64,000 nucleotides of DNA. Source: JBBQUN01 sp963717115 (GTDB lineage Bacteria; Actinomycetota; Acidimicrobiia; Acidimicrobiales; SZUA-35). The stretch is taken from positions 558,001 through 622,000 of the forward strand of contig CAVQVO010000017.1 in assembly GCA_963717115.1 (NCBI GenBank), given 5' to 3'. This document shows, in pieces, positions 30,461 to 39,775 of this stretch; position 1 is the first letter of the stretch, and each line of letters starts with the position of its first letter. The position numbers and the translations under genes are program-made. Under the pieces are notes generated by a model, which saw only the letters and a list, made by a program, of their open reading frames with translations, was not told where the DNA came from and searched no databases.

Positions 30461-31597
30461 TCACGAGTCCGGCGGGTCGAGGAGCCCGCCCGTGTGACCT
30501 CTGTCATGGTCCGGCGAGCGACGAGTCGGTCGGCCGGAATCGGGCAACCACCCGCCGTAGCCGGGGGCGTCGGCATCGAGCGGCAGGTCGATGGTGTGCC
30601 CGGTGCGTGCTGCGGCATAGATGGCCGTGATCAGTTCGATCGAGGCCCGGGCGTCGGCCAGAGCCACCGGCGGGTCGGCGTCGCCGACGATGGCATCGGC
30701 CGCCAGTTCGAACTGGCGGGCGAACCCCTCGACGTGGTCGACGTACCCGGTCAGCGCCTCGTCGATGGCGGCCTGACCCGCCCGATCCCGGGCCCGGAAC
30801 GTCCAGGGGGCGGTGCCGGGGTTGTAGGGATCGAGGCCGCTCTCGGCGGTGAGGTCGGCGAAGCAGAAGCGCAGACGCGACTGGTCTCGGGCGCTCCCGA
30901 GTGTCACCGACGACGTCACGAGTGCGCCGTTGGCCATCGTGAACCCGAGGGCCGCGCAGTCCTCGACCTCGATCGCGTTCACCCGAGTGTCGAGCATGGC
31001 CTGCACCCGGGCGATCGGTCCGAGGACCCGGACCACGAGATCGTGGATGTGGATGGCGTGTCCGACGACGGCGCCGCCCAGTTCGGTCTCCCAGCGGCCC
31101 CGCCAGGCCACGTCGTAGTACGACGCCGGCCGGTTCCAATGGGTTTCGAGGGTCGCCACCAGCGGGCGGCCGGCCAACCCGGCATCGACGAGATGACCGA
31201 GTCGGCCGATGCCGGCCCCGAACCGGTACTGGAAGATGGGGATGACCAGGCGGTCGGCGGCCTGCGAGGCCACCTCGATCTCGTCGACGTCGGCCAACGA
31301 TGCGACGAGCGGTTTCTCGGCGATCACGTGTCTCCCGGCGGCCAGGGCGTCGAGGATGGCCGACTTGTGGAGCCGGGGCGGCAGACACACGTCGACGACG
31401 TCGACGTCGGGCCGGGCGATGGCCTCGGCGATCGACGAGACGTGATCGGCACCCGTCCGCTCGACGAGCGGCGCGGCCCGACGCGCGTCGAGGTCGCAGA
31501 CGACGGTGACCTCGAACCGATCGGGGTTGGCCCGGTAGCCCTCGACGTGCTCGCTGCCGATCCCGGCACCGAGGACCGCCACCCGCAGCCGGGTCAC
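30461..31597 (-). CDS. Gfo/Idh/MocA-family oxidoreductase (first of three)
   Basis: A 378-residue NAD(P)-dependent sugar-type dehydrogenase. The Rossmann start is LRVAVLGAGIGSEH, the conserved Lys motif is VIAEKPLVASL, and the C-terminal domain has GGAVVGHAIHIHDLV with the His residues of the substrate site. GTG 31597 overlaps the stop of the next gene upstream (GTGA). These enzymes oxidise or reduce a hydroxyl on sugars, inositols or nucleoside-like sugars. The last gene of the oxidoreductase trio, it is followed 81 bases later by the transporter operon on the same strand. Confidence 0.83.
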   Translation of the reverse strand: MTRLRVAVLGAGIGSEHVEGYRANPDRFEVTVVCDLDARRAAPLVERTGADHVSSIAEAIARPDVDVVDVCLPPRLHKSAILDALAAGRHVIAEKPLVASLADVDEIEVASQAADRLVIPIFQYRFGAGIGRLGHLVDAGLAGRPLVATLETHWNRPASYYDVAWRGRWETELGGAVVGHAIHIHDLVVRVLGPIARVQAMLDTRVNAIEVEDCAALGFTMANGALVTSSVTLGSARDQSRLRFCFADLTAESGLDPYNPGTAPWTFRARDRAGQAAIDEALTGYVDHVEGFARQFELAADAIVGDADPPVALADARASIELITAIYAAARTGHTIDLPLDADAPGYGGWLPDSGRPTRRSPDHDRGHTGGLLDPPDS

Positions 31598-32607
31598 GCC
31601 GAAGCCCCGAGGCGTACGGCGTCTCGCTGGGCGATCAGGGCCAGCTCCATCACCGTGAAGCAGTGCGCCTGTGGCATGGCGGTCTCGGTCCGGTTCACGA
31701 TGTCGTCGACCAGGCGTCGATAGTAGGGGAGCGGTTGCCCCGAACAGTCGAGGTACTCGAGCTCGGCACCGTTCACGACGAACAGGTGGTTCGTGCCGGG
31801 CCGGCCGGCGACGTCGACGTACTTGCGTAGCTCGATGTAGCCCTCGGTCCCGAGGATCGTGAGCCGCCCGTCGCCCCAGGTCGGCAGGGCGTCGGGGGTG
31901 TACCAGTCGACGCGTACGTAGCCGTGTCCGTGCTCGCTGCGAAGCACGATCTCCCCGAAGTCCTCGAGTCCCGGATCGTCGGGGTTGGCGTAGTTGGCCA
32001 CCGTCGACGAGACCACGGTCGCGTCGGTCGAACCGGTGAAGTGCAGGAACTGATCGATCTGATGACTCGCGATGTCGGTGAGGATCCCGCCGTAGGCCTC
32101 GGGCCGGAAGAACCACTCGGGCCGGTACGCCTTGTTGAGCCGATGTGGCCCGACGCCGAGCGTCTGGACGACCCGTCCGATCCGGCCCTCTGCGACCAGT
32201 TCCGATGCCCGCTCGACGGCGGGCACCTCGAACCGCTCGGAGAAGTTGACCGACCAGATGCGGCCGTTGGCGGCCGCTGCGGCCCGGATCCGGTCGAGGT
32301 CGGCGAGGGTCGTACAGCCGGGCTTGTCGGTCATGACGTCCTTGCCGGCCTCCATGGCTCGCACGGCGATGTCGGCTCGGTCGGACGGGATGGCGGCGGT
32401 GACGATCAGGTCGATGTCGGACCGCTCGTAGAGCTCGTCGGGTCGATCGAACCGCTGCAGGTCGGGGTACCGCTTCGCGAATCCGCGGAGCGGACCGGGT
32501 TCGCCGTCGGTCCAGTACCCGGCACATCGACAACCGAGCTCGAGCAGTCGACCCACCTGCTCGAAGATGTGGGCGTGGTCGAGTCCGATGGCGGCGAAGG
32601 TGATCAT
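31594..32607 (-). CDS. Gfo/Idh/MocA-family oxidoreductase (second of three)
   Basis: A 337-residue member with a shorter Rossmann opening, ITFAAIGLDHAHIFEQ, and DKPGCTTL where most members have EKP. The Lys that contacts the substrate is kept. The C-terminal domain has GGILTDIASHQIDQFLHFTG with the expected Asp and His residues. It overlaps both neighbours by 4 bases (ATGA upstream, GTGA downstream). The Asp-for-Glu change and the LDHAH start suggest a different substrate from the flanking paralogues. Confidence 0.83.
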   Translation of the reverse strand: MITFAAIGLDHAHIFEQVGRLLELGCRCAGYWTDGEPGPLRGFAKRYPDLQRFDRPDELYERSDIDLIVTAAIPSDRADIAVRAMEAGKDVMTDKPGCTTLADLDRIRAAAAANGRIWSVNFSERFEVPAVERASELVAEGRIGRVVQTLGVGPHRLNKAYRPEWFFRPEAYGGILTDIASHQIDQFLHFTGSTDATVVSSTVANYANPDDPGLEDFGEIVLRSEHGHGYVRVDWYTPDALPTWGDGRLTILGTEGYIELRKYVDVAGRPGTNHLFVVNGAELEYLDCSGQPLPYYRRLVDDIVNRTETAMPQAHCFTVMELALIAQRDAVRLGASA

Positions 32608-33627
32608 GGTCGGTCGATCCTGACTCGGCGGCCGTCGGCGGCCGACCGGGTGATGGCGTCGATGAGTTGGTGGACCTCGAGGGCCGTTCGCCCCGTGACC
32701 CCGGGAGGCCGGCCGGTGTCGAGCGCGTCGAGGAAGTCCTCGATGACGCGCTGGTGTGCGTCGTGGGGGAAGTCCATGGGGTCGGCTCCGCCCCCACTGG
32801 TCGAGGCCTCTCCGACGACGTCGCGGCTGCCGTCCCGGTACTCGATGGTCAGCCGGCCCCCGGTCAGGGTGGCGGTGCCGAGTTCACCGACGACCACGAG
32901 GTGCTCGTCGCGGCCCGGGAACGAGGCGGTGGTCGCCGTCACCGAACCGAGGGCTCCCGAGGCGAAGCGCAGGCCGGCGGCGACGAAGTCCTCGCTCTCC
33001 ATCGAGTGCAGGCGGGTCGTCCCGGCCATGGCCGTGGTCTCGGTGACGGGTCCGATCAGGTCGAGCATCAGGTCGAGCCCGTGGATCGCCTGGTTCATGA
33101 GCACGCCACCACCGTCGCGTTCGTAGGTGCCGCGTCCGGGCACGTCGTAGTACGTCTGGGGGCGCCACCAGGGCACCGCCAGTTCGACGGCACCGATCGC
33201 GCCCAGGGACCCGTTCGTCGAGATGGGCACGCAGGGCGACGGCGGCGTCTCGGAAGCGGTGCTGGAACACCACGCCCAGCGTGACCCCGGCGGACTCGCA
33301 GCACTCGACGATCGCCGTTGCCGCTTCGGTGGTCCGTTCCAGTGGCTTCTCGATCAGGATGTGCTTGCCCCGCTCGGCCAGGACGGAGACCAGGTCGATC
33401 CGGGCGTTGGGCGGGGTCAGCAGCAGGACCGAGTCGATGGTGGGATCGTCGAGGATCGATTCGACCGAGTCGACGGTCGGGAATCGGTAGGCCTCGGCGA
33501 AGCGGGCCCGACGGGACTCGGTGGGGCTGAACGCCGCCACCACCGTGACCCGGTCGGCCAGCGCCTGCAGGCTGCGGGCGTGCGGCCCGGCCGCCATCCC
33601 CAGTCCGATGATCCCCACCCGGCGCAC
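32604..33627 (-). CDS. Gfo/Idh/MocA-family oxidoreductase (third of three; frameshifted near 33215)
   Basis: Rossmann motif VGIIGLGMAAGPHARSL, then LIEKPLERTTE, are in the first frame. The C-terminal half, GGGVLMNQAIHGLDLMLDLI, is in the next frame. One extra base near 33215 accounts for the break; without it the product is 340 residues, the family length. ATG 33627 is the first gene of the nine-gene minus-strand block and diverges from the glutamine-synthetase-like gene. Palindrome copy 3 lies 50 bases upstream of this start. The break is probably a sequencing insertion. Confidence 0.8.
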
Positions 33628-33676
33628 GCTCGTGAACGTAGTGCGTGCCCGACCGATCGAGCGACACCGCCCGCCG

Positions 33677-33720
33677 TTTCGAGAGCCTGAGCGACGGTTT
33701 CGTCGCTCAGGCTCTCGAAA
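33677..33720. repeat. Palindromic hairpin repeat, copy 3
   Basis: A perfect 20-base stem (33677-33696 with 33701-33720) and a GTTT tetraloop. The core TTTCGAGAGCCTGAGCG equals copies 1 and 2. Unlike those, it lies between divergent gene starts, ending 17 bases before the ATG of the glutamine-synthetase-like gene. It would therefore be in that gene's leader or promoter and cannot be simply a terminator. Confidence 0.88.
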
Positions 33721-33737
33721 TCGGGGATCATGACGAG

Positions 33738-35087
33738 ATGGACCTCCACGAACTCACGGCCCTGGTCGACGACGGCTCGATCGACACCGTTGCCGTCGGG
33801 TTCACCGACCACTACGGCCGCCTGATGGGCAAACGCCTCGATGCCCGGTTCTTCCTCGATCAGGTCGATGTCGGCACCCATGCCTGCGACTACCTGTTGA
33901 CGGTCGACATGGACATGGATCCGGTCGCCGGATACGCATCGGCGGGCTGGGAGCAGGGTTTCGGCGACTTCCACCTGGTTCCCGACCTCACGACCCTGCG
34001 CCGGGCGGCGTGGCTGGAAGGCACGGCGCTCGTGCTCTGCGACGTCGCGAACGATCGCACCCACACGCCGGTTGCGGTGGCCCCCCGCTCGATCCTGAAC
34101 GCCCAGGTGGATCGCCTGACGGCGGCGGGGTTCGAGGCGGCGGCGGCGTCCGAACTCGAGTTCTTCGTGTTCCGCACCGGCTATCGAGACGCCGACCGCC
34201 TCGGCCACCGAGGACTCGAGGCGGCCGGATGGTACGTCGAGGACTACCACCTCCTGCAGAGCGCCCGGGTCGAGGACTTCCTGCGTCCGGCCCGGCGTGT
34301 CCTCACCGACTCCGAGATCCCGGTGGAGAGTTCCAAGGGCGAGGCCGCCATCGGGCAGCACGAACTCAACGTCCGGTATGCGCCCGTTCGTGACATGGCC
34401 GATCGTCACACGATCATGAAACACGGGCTGAAGGTGCTCGCCGACTCGATGGGTCTGAGCGTGACGTTCATGGCCAAACCCGATGCCGCCCAGCCCGGGA
34501 GCAGCTGCCACCTCCATCTGAGCCTCTGGCGCGACGGTAGGAACGTCTTCGCCGACGACGACTCGGCCGACGGGCGCAGTGACGTGTTCCGGTGGTTCCT
34601 CGGCGGGTGGATGCTCCACACCCCCGATCTCATGCCGTGCTACGCGCCGACGGTCAACGCCTACAAGCGCTACCAGGACCAGTCCTGGGCCCCGACCCGC
34701 ATCGCCTGGTCCACCGACAACCGGACGGTCGGGTTCCGCGTGGTCGGTTCCGGTCCGTCTCTGCGCATCGAGTGCCGGCTCCCGGGGGCCGACGTCAACC
34801 CCTATCTCGCGTTCGCGGCGGCACTGGCCAGCGGGTTGGACGGCATCGAGCAGCGGATCGAGCCGCCGCCCGAGCACCGAGGTGACGGGTACCGGTCGGC
34901 TGCGCTCCCGCCCCTGCCCCGCACGCTCGCCGCCGCCGCCGAACGATTCGGGTCGAGCGCCTCCGCCCGCCGGTTGCTCGGCGACGAGGTCGTCGACCAC
35001 TACCTCCACTTCGCCAGGAACGAGGCGGCCGCCTACGACCGGGCGGTCACCGACTGGGAGCTGCAGCGCTACTTCGAGCGGATCTGA
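33738..35087 (+). CDS. Glutamine-synthetase-like ligase (GlnA3/GlnT-type)
   Basis: A 449-residue protein of the GS family. The N-terminal beta-grasp domain has FTDHYGRLMGKRL. The catalytic domain shows ASELEFFVF (metal Glu), SSKGEAAIGQHELNV (metal Glu pair), GSSCHLHLSL (metal His), and NAYKRYQDQSWAPTRIAW with ATP-binding residues. RIECRLPGADVNPYLAFAA closes the site. The segment around the adenylylation Tyr of GlnA is absent. Such proteins often make gamma-glutamyl amides of polyamines, ethanolamine or similar amines rather than glutamine. ATG 33738 lies just after palindrome copy 3; a closer ATG at 33730 is out of frame. It diverges from the oxidoreductase block. Confidence 0.8.
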   Translation: MDLHELTALVDDGSIDTVAVGFTDHYGRLMGKRLDARFFLDQVDVGTHACDYLLTVDMDMDPVAGYASAGWEQGFGDFHLVPDLTTLRRAAWLEGTALVLCDVANDRTHTPVAVAPRSILNAQVDRLTAAGFEAAAASELEFFVFRTGYRDADRLGHRGLEAAGWYVEDYHLLQSARVEDFLRPARRVLTDSEIPVESSKGEAAIGQHELNVRYAPVRDMADRHTIMKHGLKVLADSMGLSVTFMAKPDAAQPGSSCHLHLSLWRDGRNVFADDDSADGRSDVFRWFLGGWMLHTPDLMPCYAPTVNAYKRYQDQSWAPTRIAWSTDNRTVGFRVVGSGPSLRIECRLPGADVNPYLAFAAALASGLDGIEQRIEPPPEHRGDGYRSAALPPLPRTLAAAAERFGSSASARRLLGDEVVDHYLHFARNEAAAYDRAVTDWELQRYFERI

Positions 35088-35099
35088 TCCCTCGCCGGA

Positions 35100-35531
35100 T
35101 CAGGCGTGGGCGTCGGTGTCGATCCACGGACCGACCCCGCTGATGCGGTCGATGGAGACCCGGACCACCACGGCGGTCGGGGAATCACGCATCGCCAGCG
35201 GGTGTCGCTTGAGACCGGTGTACTTCAGGGCGAGCGCGTCCATCAGTTCGGGGTCGCCGGGTTCGATGGTGGCGGTCCCGCGGATGACGAGGTGTCGCTG
35301 GAAGCCTCGCTCGTTGCGCTCGACGTCCTCGATCGACAGGATCACGCTCGGGTTCGACGCCAGATTGCGTGCCTTGCGACTCTTCGCGTCGGTCCCGAAC
35401 AGGATCTCGTCGCCCTGGGCGATGACCCAGACCACCGAGACCTGCGGCGAACCGTCCGGGTTGCAGGTCCAGCAATGGGCAACGGCGTCGGAGCCCAACA
35501 GTGCCTGGGTCGGAGCCGAAATCGTCTGCAT
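35100..35531 (-). CDS. PPOX-class (F420- or FMN-dependent) oxidoreductase-like protein
   Basis: A 143-residue split-barrel protein. AHCWTCNPDGSPQVSVVWVI, then KSRKARNLASNPSVILSI, match the pyridoxamine-phosphate-oxidase-like family, in actinobacteria often F420-dependent. ATG 35531 is chosen because AGAGAGGGG lies at the right distance; an upstream ATG at 35552 would place that box inside the gene. It converges with the GS-like gene (12-base gap) and diverges from the CMD-family gene. The redox substrate is unknown. Confidence 0.75.
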   Translation of the reverse strand: MQTISAPTQALLGSDAVAHCWTCNPDGSPQVSVVWVIAQGDEILFGTDAKSRKARNLASNPSVILSIEDVERNERGFQRHLVIRGTATIEPGDPELMDALALKYTGLKRHPLAMRDSPTAVVVRVSIDRISGVGPWIDTDAHA

Positions 35532-35611
35532 GACCGATCCCCTCTCTGTCATGAATTCGTGTCACCACCGTCCCACTCAATGCCACGGTCCGCAAGGGCT
35601 ACGGTTCGGCG

Positions 35612-36199
35612 ATGAGCCGACTCTCCCCGCTGCGCAAGGACCAACTCGACGAATCCGGAGCCGCCCTCTGGGACGCCATCACCGAGACGCGAGGCGCGGC
35701 GGTGCTCGATGCGGCAGGGGGACTGGCCGGACCGTTCAACGCCTGGGTGCATGCCGTCGACGTCGGCTCCGCCATGTCGAGGCTGGGTGGCGTCCTGCGA
35801 TTCGGGACGTCGATCGATCGCCGGCTGGTCGAGCTGGCCATCATCACCGTGGGGGCGCGCTGGCAGTCCGAGTTCGAGTGGTACGCCCACGCCCGGATGG
35901 CCCGCGAGTTCGGTGTCGCCGATGACGTCGTCGATGCCATCGGTGCCGGGCACGTGCCCCCGCTCGTCCTCGACGACGAACGAGCCGTGTACTCGATCGC
36001 CCATCAACTGGTGCGCGACGGACGGGTCGACCCGGATCGCTACGCGGCCGGTGTCGCCGTCCTCGGTGAACGGGGCATGGTCGAACTCGTCACGCTGTGC
36101 GGCTACTACACGCTGATCTCGTTCACCCTGAACGCCTTCGAGGTCGGCCTCCCCGACGGGGTCGACCGGCAATGGTCGGACTCACCGGGCCTGCAGTAG
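35612..36199 (+). CDS. Carboxymuconolactone decarboxylase (AhpD-like) family protein
   Basis: A 195-residue all-helical protein of the CMD/AhpD superfamily. DRRLVELAIITVGARWQSEF, then EWYAHARMAREFGV, match the core helix pair, with Glu and His where active-site residues lie. The Cys-x-x-Cys of true AhpD is absent, which points away from peroxidase-partner activity. It is the first of two co-directional genes, 28 bases before an acyl-CoA ligase, suggesting a degradative pathway. Confidence 0.78.
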   Translation: MSRLSPLRKDQLDESGAALWDAITETRGAAVLDAAGGLAGPFNAWVHAVDVGSAMSRLGGVLRFGTSIDRRLVELAIITVGARWQSEFEWYAHARMAREFGVADDVVDAIGAGHVPPLVLDDERAVYSIAHQLVRDGRVDPDRYAAGVAVLGERGMVELVTLCGYYTLISFTLNAFEVGLPDGVDRQWSDSPGLQ

Positions 36200-36227
36200 C
36201 GTCGGCCGAGATCGAAGGAGACAACCG

Positions 36228-37817
36228 ATGGCACAGCTGGCCGACCAGATCGATGCGTCACGCATGACCTCCATGGCGGGCATGGACGTCCCCTGGATGA
36301 TCGACCAGTGGGTCCGGCGAACGCCCGACAAGCCCGCCGTGATCTGGGAGCCGTTCGTCGGTGAGCGCCAATCACTCACCTATCGGGACCTGCAGACCCG
36401 AGCTCGACGGTTCGCCGCCGGACTGCACGAGCGCGGTGTCGGAGCGGGTGATTTCGTGATCGTGCATCTCGACAACTCGATCGAGTTCGTCGTCGCCTGG
36501 TACGGCTGCGCCGAGCTCGGCGCGGTCGCCGTGTCGACCAACACCCATTCGGTGGCCCGCGACCTCAGCTACTTCGCCGACCACGTGTCGGCCGTGTGCG
36601 CCATCACCCAGCCCGAGTTCGCGACGCTCGTCCACCAGAGCTGTCCCGATCTCCGATTCGTCGCCGTGACCGACAACGACGCCGGTGAACCGTCTCCTGC
36701 GCCCACGGACTTCGACGCCGTGCCCTTCGCCGACCTGCTCGTCGACACCGAACCGCCCGAGCTGGCCACCGACCCGATGCGCAACCTGAGCGTGCAGTTC
36801 ACCTCCGGGACCACGTCCCGTCCCAAGGCGGTCCTGTGGACCCATGCCAACGGACTGTGGGCCGGCAAGGTCTCGGCCAACCACATGCGACTCCGCAACG
36901 ACGACGTCACGCTCTGTTTCCTGCCCCTGTTCCACACCAACGCCCAGGGCTATTCCATGCTCGCCACCCATTGGTCGGGGGGCACCATGGTCCTCCAGCC
37001 GAAGTTCTCCGGATCGCGGTTCTGGGACGTGTCGCTGGCCCACCGGGCGACGTGGTGCTCGACCATCCCGTTCGCCTTCAAGGCGATCGCTGCGCTCCCG
37101 GTCCCCGAGCACCACTACCGCCTCTGGGGTACGGCGGCCCACCTGCCCGGCATCGGCCAGCACTTCGGGGTCGACGTGATGGGTTGGTGGGGAATGACCG
37201 AGACCCTGACCCAGGGGATCGTCACCGACCCCGACCAGCCCGGTCCGCACGGGACCATCGGTCGGGTGGCGCCCGAGTACGAGATCGAGATCCGCGACCC
37301 CGACGGGAACCCGGTCGGACCGGGCGACAAGGGCAAGCTGTTCATCCGGGGCGTTCGAGGGGTGTCGCTCTTCAAGGAGTACTTCGGCAACCCCGAGGCG
37401 AACGCCGCCGCGTTCGACGACAACGGCTGGTTCGACACCGGCGACATCATCCGGATCGACGACGACGGCTGGCTGTTCTTCAGCGACCGCGACAAGGACA
37501 TGCTCAAGGTCGGTGCCGAGAACGTCGCGGCGTCCGAGATCGAGAGCGTGATCATGCTGACCGGACTCGTCGACGAGTGCGCCGTCGTCGCCCAGAAGCA
37601 CTCCATGCTCGACGAGGTCCCGGTGGTCTTCGTGATCCCGCGTCCCGAGGCCGACACCGACACGATCGTCGAGACGATCATGGACTTCTGCCGGGCCAAC
37701 CTCGCCGACTTCAAGGTCGTCCGAGACGTGTTCGTCGTCGACGAGCTGCCCCGATCGATGCTCAACAAGGTCGCGAAGGCCGAGCTGCGATCCCGGCTCG
37801 TTCCCATCGAGGTCTGA
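36228..37817 (+). CDS. AMP-dependent acyl-CoA synthetase/ligase (ANL superfamily)
   Basis: A 529-residue adenylating enzyme. The P-loop-like motif A3 is VQFTSGTTSRPKAVLWTH, the A5 motif GWWGMTETL, and the A7-A8 region WFDTGDIIRIDDDGWLFFSD. The C-terminal hinge and catalytic Lys are in LPRSMLNKVAKAELR. It should activate a carboxylic acid as acyl-AMP, then acyl-CoA. It resembles crotonobetaine/carnitine-CoA ligase (CaiC-like) and other medium-size ligases; the substrate is not fixed. ATG 36228 has a GAAGGAGA box. It follows the CMD gene. Confidence 0.85.
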   Translation: MAQLADQIDASRMTSMAGMDVPWMIDQWVRRTPDKPAVIWEPFVGERQSLTYRDLQTRARRFAAGLHERGVGAGDFVIVHLDNSIEFVVAWYGCAELGAVAVSTNTHSVARDLSYFADHVSAVCAITQPEFATLVHQSCPDLRFVAVTDNDAGEPSPAPTDFDAVPFADLLVDTEPPELATDPMRNLSVQFTSGTTSRPKAVLWTHANGLWAGKVSANHMRLRNDDVTLCFLPLFHTNAQGYSMLATHWSGGTMVLQPKFSGSRFWDVSLAHRATWCSTIPFAFKAIAALPVPEHHYRLWGTAAHLPGIGQHFGVDVMGWWGMTETLTQGIVTDPDQPGPHGTIGRVAPEYEIEIRDPDGNPVGPGDKGKLFIRGVRGVSLFKEYFGNPEANAAAFDDNGWFDTGDIIRIDDDGWLFFSDRDKDMLKVGAENVAASEIESVIMLTGLVDECAVVAQKHSMLDEVPVVFVIPRPEADTDTIVETIMDFCRANLADFKVVRDVFVVDELPRSMLNKVAKAELRSRLVPIEV

Positions 37818-37828
37818 CGACGGTCCGT

Positions 37829-38488
37829 CTAGCCCAGCCGCCGGCGCAGCTCGACGAACACCTCGGTGCCGACCATGGCCTCGATCTCCGCGGCGAGGCT
37901 GTCGACGACCCGGCGGTCCCCGACGTAGGCCTCGGGTTCCTCGGTGCAGCACCAGGCCATCGTTGCCCCCGTCGCTCCCCAGTCGGCCCGCTGCCAGCGC
38001 CGAACGGTCGCGGTCTCGGTGCCGTCGCCGGTGCGCTCCCAGGCGACGTGGACCGGCAACTGCCAGCAGACGCCCGGTTTCCACTCGATCGGCGATTCGC
38101 CCTGGGCGATCGCCTCGTGGTGCAGCGCGCAACCGGCGCCACCGGCGAATCCGGGACGGTTCAGGAACACGCACGCACCGTCGACGACCCGGGTGTGCCA
38201 GCCCAGGGCATCGCCGGAGTGGGCCGAGAAGATCGACTCGGCCGCCTCGGCGTGGAACTGGAAGCGGTCGGGGTCGACCATGGGTGCGAGCGCCGACAAC
38301 TGGCGGGCCTCGTCCTCGTCGAGTTCGGCGCCCAGGCTGCAACAGCCCTCGTTCCGTGACTCGGCCGGCACCTCGAGGATTCCCTGGCAACCCCGATCCC
38401 AGATGCAGGTCCAGTTCGACTCGAGGAAGGACCGATCGAAGCGCCAGGTCGTTCCGTCGTCGTCGATGCTGATCGGCTCGTCGGGCAT
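37829..38488 (-). CDS. Cysteine-rich conserved protein (DUF3109/YkgJ-like?)
   Basis: A 219-residue cytoplasmic protein with clustered cysteines: CIWDRGC (28-34), EGCCSLGAELDE (~47-58), ACVFLNRPGFAGGAGCALHHE (~103-123) and WCCTEEPEAY (~178-187). The spacing suggests a bound metal or iron-sulfur cluster and recalls YkgJ/DUF3109 zinc- or iron-chelating proteins. That is a resemblance, not a firm match. It converges with the acyl-CoA ligase (12-base gap) and diverges from an amidohydrolase gene. Function is unknown. Confidence 0.6.
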   Translation of the reverse strand: MPDEPISIDDDGTTWRFDRSFLESNWTCIWDRGCQGILEVPAESRNEGCCSLGAELDEDEARQLSALAPMVDPDRFQFHAEAAESIFSAHSGDALGWHTRVVDGACVFLNRPGFAGGAGCALHHEAIAQGESPIEWKPGVCWQLPVHVAWERTGDGTETATVRRWQRADWGATGATMAWCCTEEPEAYVGDRRVVDSLAAEIEAMVGTEVFVELRRRLG

Positions 38489-38545
38489 GGGCTCAGCGTG
38501 CCATGCCCGCTGGCATCACGACCGGTCGCCGGGCAAAGATGCGAC

Positions 38546-39742
38546 ATGACCACCTTCGTCGCTGCCTCCAAGCCCATGCACGAGACCCATCGGGTGGCGG
38601 TCGACGGCGCCGTCGACGCCGACGGTCACATCCTCGAGCCGCCGACCCTGTGGGAGGACTACATCGACCCGGCCTTCCGGGATCGGGCACTGCGGATCGT
38701 GCTCGACGAGAACGGTCTCGAGGAACTCGAGATCGACGGGCGCCGATCGTCGATGTCGCGGCGTGGCTTCCCGTCGACACTCGGCGCCATGGGTTACCCC
38801 GACCTCCCGGCGCTGCAGAAGGACCCCGAACGGACCTACCTGCGTGAGGCCCCGTACGGCACGATGCACGCCCGGGAACGCCTCGACGTGCTCGACGCCG
38901 AGAACATCGACGTCGCGATCCTCTACACCACCGTCGGCCTGCTGTGGGAGGCCGAGGTCACCGACCCGGCGCTGTCGCAGGCCTACACCAAGGCCTACAA
39001 CCGCTGGATCACCGAGTTCTGCGCCGACACGCCACGTCTGGTGCCCACGGCCCACCTGTCGTTGACCGACCCGGCCGCGGCGGCCGCCGAGCTCGAGCGG
39101 GCGGTCGGGGCCGGGGCCAAGGGGGCCTACGTCTGCCCATTCACCCACGACGCCAAGCCGCTGGGTCATCCCGACCACGACGTGGTCTTCGCCGCCGCCC
39201 AGGACCTCGACGTGCCGTTCGCAATTCACCCGACGTTCGAGCCGCAATGGACCAAGGGCGGGCGCATGGGAGACTGGGAGAACGTCAAACAGCTCCGGCT
39301 GCTGGCCTCGGTGACCGCGTCCGACGGGGTCCGCCAGCAGTTCACGACCCTGTTCGACTACGGCGTCTTCGACAGGTTCCCGCGTCTCAAGGTGCTCGTG
39401 CTGGAGTCGGGCGGTGGTTGGATCGGGTACTGGCTCGACCGCATCGACGCCGTCTACGGGCACACCTTCATCGGCGAGCGGGTGCCCCTGGAGCACAAAC
39501 CCAGCGACTACTTCCGTGATCGGATCTGGATCAGCTGCGACCCCGACGAACGCACGATCCCGGCGCTGGCCGAACGGTTCGGTGTCGAGCGGTTCCTGTG
39601 GGCGTCGGACTTCCCGCACGCCGATCACACACCCGAGTACGTCCACGATCTGAACGAACTGGTGGGGATGTTCCCCGCCGACGATCAGGCCAAGTTCATC
39701 GGCGGCAACGCCCGCAGCCTGTTCGGACTCGACGGTCCCTGA
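38546..39742 (+). CDS. Amidohydrolase_2-family metal-dependent hydrolase/decarboxylase
   Basis: A 398-residue TIM-barrel protein of the ACMSD-like group. It opens VDADGHILEPPTLWEDYI, has PFAIHPTFEPQW (metal His), LVLESGGGWIGYWLDR, and ends with FLWASDFPHADHTPE (metal Asp). Members hydrolyse or decarboxylate aromatic and cyclic acids. ATG 38546 follows divergent spacing from the Cys-rich gene. It is followed at 34 bases by an LLM monooxygenase, consistent with degradation of an unknown organic acid. Confidence 0.82.
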   Translation: MTTFVAASKPMHETHRVAVDGAVDADGHILEPPTLWEDYIDPAFRDRALRIVLDENGLEELEIDGRRSSMSRRGFPSTLGAMGYPDLPALQKDPERTYLREAPYGTMHARERLDVLDAENIDVAILYTTVGLLWEAEVTDPALSQAYTKAYNRWITEFCADTPRLVPTAHLSLTDPAAAAAELERAVGAGAKGAYVCPFTHDAKPLGHPDHDVVFAAAQDLDVPFAIHPTFEPQWTKGGRMGDWENVKQLRLLASVTASDGVRQQFTTLFDYGVFDRFPRLKVLVLESGGGWIGYWLDRIDAVYGHTFIGERVPLEHKPSDYFRDRIWISCDPDERTIPALAERFGVERFLWASDFPHADHTPEYVHDLNELVGMFPADDQAKFIGGNARSLFGLDGP

Positions 39743-39775
39743 TCTCGGCCGGGCCGATCTGCCATACTCGCCGCC

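Noticed and set aside
28883..31723. Long plus-strand open frame of ~940 codons opposite the transporter and oxidoreductase genes.
   Set aside because: No recognised motif; high GC leaves antisense frames open, and the minus-strand genes are clear.
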